Assembly (NCBI GenBank): GCA_949358305.1
Contig: CASHSZ010000128.1
Location: 1-52,500 of the forward strand
DNA from: Strigamia acuminata
Taxonomy: Eukaryota > Arthropoda > Chilopoda > Geophilomorpha > Linotaeniidae
Length of the DNA: 52,500 bases
Direction: 5' to 3'
Part shown: positions 50,333 through 52,500 of the stretch, piece by piece
How the letters are laid out: each line of letters opens with the position of its first letter
Position numbering within the stretch: position 1 is the stretch's first letter
Program-made: the position numbers and the translations under genes
Notes under the pieces: model-generated
Database searches by the model: none
What the model was told of the DNA's origin: nothing
What the model saw: the letters and a program-made list of their open reading frames with translations, nothing else

Positions 50333-50547
50333 CTTTTGTTTTTATTTTTTTCGTTCATATTTTTGTTTTTATTTCTATTCTTTTTCTCTTCTCTTCTCTT
50401 CTTTTCTTTTTTTCTCTTTTCTTTTTTTTTTTTGTTTTTTCCTCCCCGAGATTCGAACGGGGCTGCCGAGTCGAGTTGGGTTAAAACAGAAAAGGAAGAA
50501 ATTCGAAGCGACGAAATTCTAGACGGCCACGAGGACGGTTTATCTTC

Positions 50548-50801
50548 GGGCCCGGGTGGCCGAGCGGGCAGGGTGACCTGCCGCACGGAGTTGGTGACCG
50601 AGAGTTCGAGTCCCGCTCCCGCCGACTTTTCATTTCCGACAAAGCTGTATTGTCAAACACGCATTCCACAGCATTTCAGTTGATATTGCCAAATATTGTG
50701 CCGTTCCAGTTTGGTCCCTTATTATTTCGAGATGGTGATGATGAACACTTTCCCGCGGGGTTGCGAGGGGGTGGGGGAGAGTCGAAAGATTCGGTTCTCC
50801 T
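50548..50801 (+). mobile_element. tRNA-headed SINE-like element, copy 6
   Basis: Head 50548-50626 with A box tggccgagcgg and B box agttcgagtcc. Hairpin 1 is partly broken (ttcccgc against gcgaggg). Hairpin 2 is kept as GAGTCGA/TCGGTTC with wobble pairs. The upstream block (aaaacagaaaaggaagaaattcg) is shared with copy 5. Confidence 0.7.
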
Positions 50802-51089
50802 TTTGTTTTTATTTTTATTTTTATTTTTATTTATTTTGTTTTATTTTGTTTTATTTTTTATTTTTTAATTTTCAATTTTATTCAATTTTTCTCCCCCCCC
50901 CCCCCGTCGATCATCGTCGCCACCGTCTCGTGTGGCGGTCGGGTGAAAGGAAAAAAAAAAGAAAAAAAAAAAAAAAAAAAAAAAAGAAAGAAAACCCTTC
51001 GCATCACCTTATCCGCGATGTGTCGGGAGGGCGTCTGAGAACCCACTCGCCCATTCTCAGCGGCCGCATTTTCCAATTTTCGCCACCGG

Positions 51090-52210
51090 ATGTCGCGCTC
51101 GCGTCACGCTCGTCCGTATCCCTCTCATCCCCACTCGTTGATCGACCTACTGGCTTCTTCGTCTCCCCTTTCGTCGCTCCTGCCGAGAAAGGTAAGCGAG
51201 ATCGTCAATCGGATCGGGTCGGGTCGGACCGAAACCAACTCGACCGATCGACACGCGTCCTCCCGTTTCTCGGCCGCCGACGCGCGACCGGGATTAATTG
51301 ATTGGTTTGGTTCGGTTCGGTTCGGTTCGGTCCGATCGGCGAATTTTCTCTTTCGTACGTTCGTTCATTCGTTCGTTCGCTCACCCGTTTGTTTGTTTAT
51401 TATTTAAATCTAGCCACTCCATTCGTTCGTCCATTTTTTTTTTTTCCCCGTCAACATCCTCATCGCCGCCGCCGACATGTCGGGACATCGCCGCGACCAC
51501 CCTTCGTAAGTTTCGCGACCGTTTAGTTAGTCAGTCAGTCAGTCAGTCAGTCGGTTAGCTAGTTGGTTAATCGACCAGCCAACCGACCGACTTTCTTTTA
51601 TCTTTATTTTTTTTTTTCTAAGGATTCCACAGCCGCCGCCGCTGCCACGCTCCATGGTCGAGTGGAACCTGGGCGCGGGACGGGGCAGGGCGTCCCGATG
51701 GGCCGGTCGCGCGGCCCGCGGCTACCCGTGAGTACCGTGATCGATCAATTACTTGATTTATTTATTTATTTTAATTTCTTTTGGTTTTTTTTTTTTTTTT
51801 TTTTTTTTAGAATTCCACCGCCACCCATCACGCCGGACATGGAGGTGATCGGCGCGGCGGTGGATGCGGCCGGTCGCTCCGCCGCGGCGTGCAGGGCGGC
51901 CGAGGGCGTCGCCCGCGCCCTCGAGTTTCCCGTTCCAGAGGTGGCCATGGCGGTGGGCACGACGTCGGTGGTCGTGGCGGCCCGCCTGGCCACGTGGGCG
52001 ACCCGCGCGGCCTTCAGCTCGGTCGCGGCGGCCGTAGCGGTGGTCGCGGCCACGACGGGCAACGAGGAGGCGGTCGACGCCGTCGTCACGGCGGCCGGTG
52101 CGGTCGGGGCGGCTGAGGCAGCCACCATCGCCGTCGACGAGGCCGCGACGGCGGTAGAGGCGAGCGCGCGAGGACTCCGTCGTTGCCGCGCCAGGAGCTC
52201 AACGATGTAA
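51090..52210 (+). CDS. Ala-rich small protein, 232 aa (or 177 aa from a later start), four exons, unknown family
   Basis: Exons: 51090-51191 (starts MSRSRHARPYPS), 51414-51505, 51623-51727 and 51811-52210; all GT-AG with agreeing phases. A second possible start at 51477 (MSGHRRDHPS) gives 177 aa and would make exon 1 untranslated. I cannot decide; exon 2 would carry a Phe run from a T-tract if translated. Exons 3 and 4 begin with similar Pro segments (IPQPPPLPR and IPPPPITPD). The rest is Ala/Val-rich (GAAVDAAGRSAAACRAAEGV to DEAATAVEASARG) and could form helices. The overlapping frame in exon 4 reads as Arg-Gly-rich and is also open, but does not continue the upstream exons. No domain is recognised. 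Confidence 0.5.
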
Positions 52211-52391
52211 CCGCCGCCACCACCACCATCGCTCCTCGTTCCATTTTTCAATTTTTCAATTTGTTAATTTGTCAATTTTTCGGTCGTCTTTCAATGTTTC
52301 TTTAAAATTTTTAGTTTTTTTTTTAATGTTTTAATGTGCAAATGTATAAACGATGTATAAAGAATGTATAAACAAATATAAAAACGAACAA

Positions 52392-52431
<40 letters not shown>

Positions 52432-52500
52432 GCATTTTATTTTTTGGCCTCAAATATGCAACGAGGGGGAAAAAAAAAAAAATAATAATAATAATCATAT
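52211..52500. other. 3' flank with homopolymer tracts
   Basis: T-rich and A-rich runs, including T36 at about 52394-52429. No further gene is visible before the window ends. Confidence 0.5.

Overview
The window is eukaryotic, most likely from an arthropod and probably an insect. Genes are split by short GT-AG introns. There is a fragment of an ionotropic receptor (IR), a protostome chemosensory family; a Ty3/gypsy element; a Ty1/copia element primed by an internal half of initiator-Met tRNA, as in Drosophila copia; and a piggyBac-type transposase. I cannot name a species. CpG-rich simple repeats in the right half fit a genome with little CpG depletion, for example some Hymenoptera, but that is weak evidence.

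Layout. (1) 1-1407: 3' part of an IR gene on the minus strand, six exons, running off the left edge. (2) 1565-15086: a 13.5 kb Ty3/gypsy element on the minus strand with 996 bp LTRs, a 4 bp target duplication, gag, pol reached by a -1 frameshift at a duplicated A_AAA_AAC site, and a third large ORF behind a splice acceptor that does not look like an envelope gene. (3) 15087-18840: AT-rich DNA with a diverged direct duplication, a perfect 43 bp inverted repeat and two orphan exon-like segments. (4) 18841-19737: change to GC/CpG-rich DNA. (5) 19738-30690: a satellite built on the palindrome CCGTTAACGG, with an 832 bp higher-order period, interrupted by a complete 5.9 kb copia element (21032-26962) with identical LTRs and an intact 1490-codon polyprotein. 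(6) 30691-52500: a CpG-rich, microsatellite-rich block with five spliced gene models on both strands, an eight-unit tandem array whose units each carry a UUCG hairpin (32846-37975), and six copies of a tRNA-headed SINE-like element that end in two hairpins with covarying stems.

The five gene models in the right block keep phase across all their exons: a 202-aa acidic Ser/Glu-rich protein (minus, 31257-32035); an 896-aa ten-exon C2H2 / RS-repeat / PHD-like protein (plus, 39204-42712); a 642-aa six-exon piggyBac-type transposase with its three catalytic aspartates and a C-terminal Cys-rich domain (plus, 44972-47377); a 463-aa coiled-coil protein (minus, 47706-49319); and a 177- or 232-aa Ala-rich protein (plus, ending 52210). 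Apart from the transposase I recognise none as a known family. Whether they form one unit (a multi-gene element around the transposase, or a domesticated locus) or are unrelated neighbours is the main open question. Many of their introns have a microsatellite as the 3' polypyrimidine tract.
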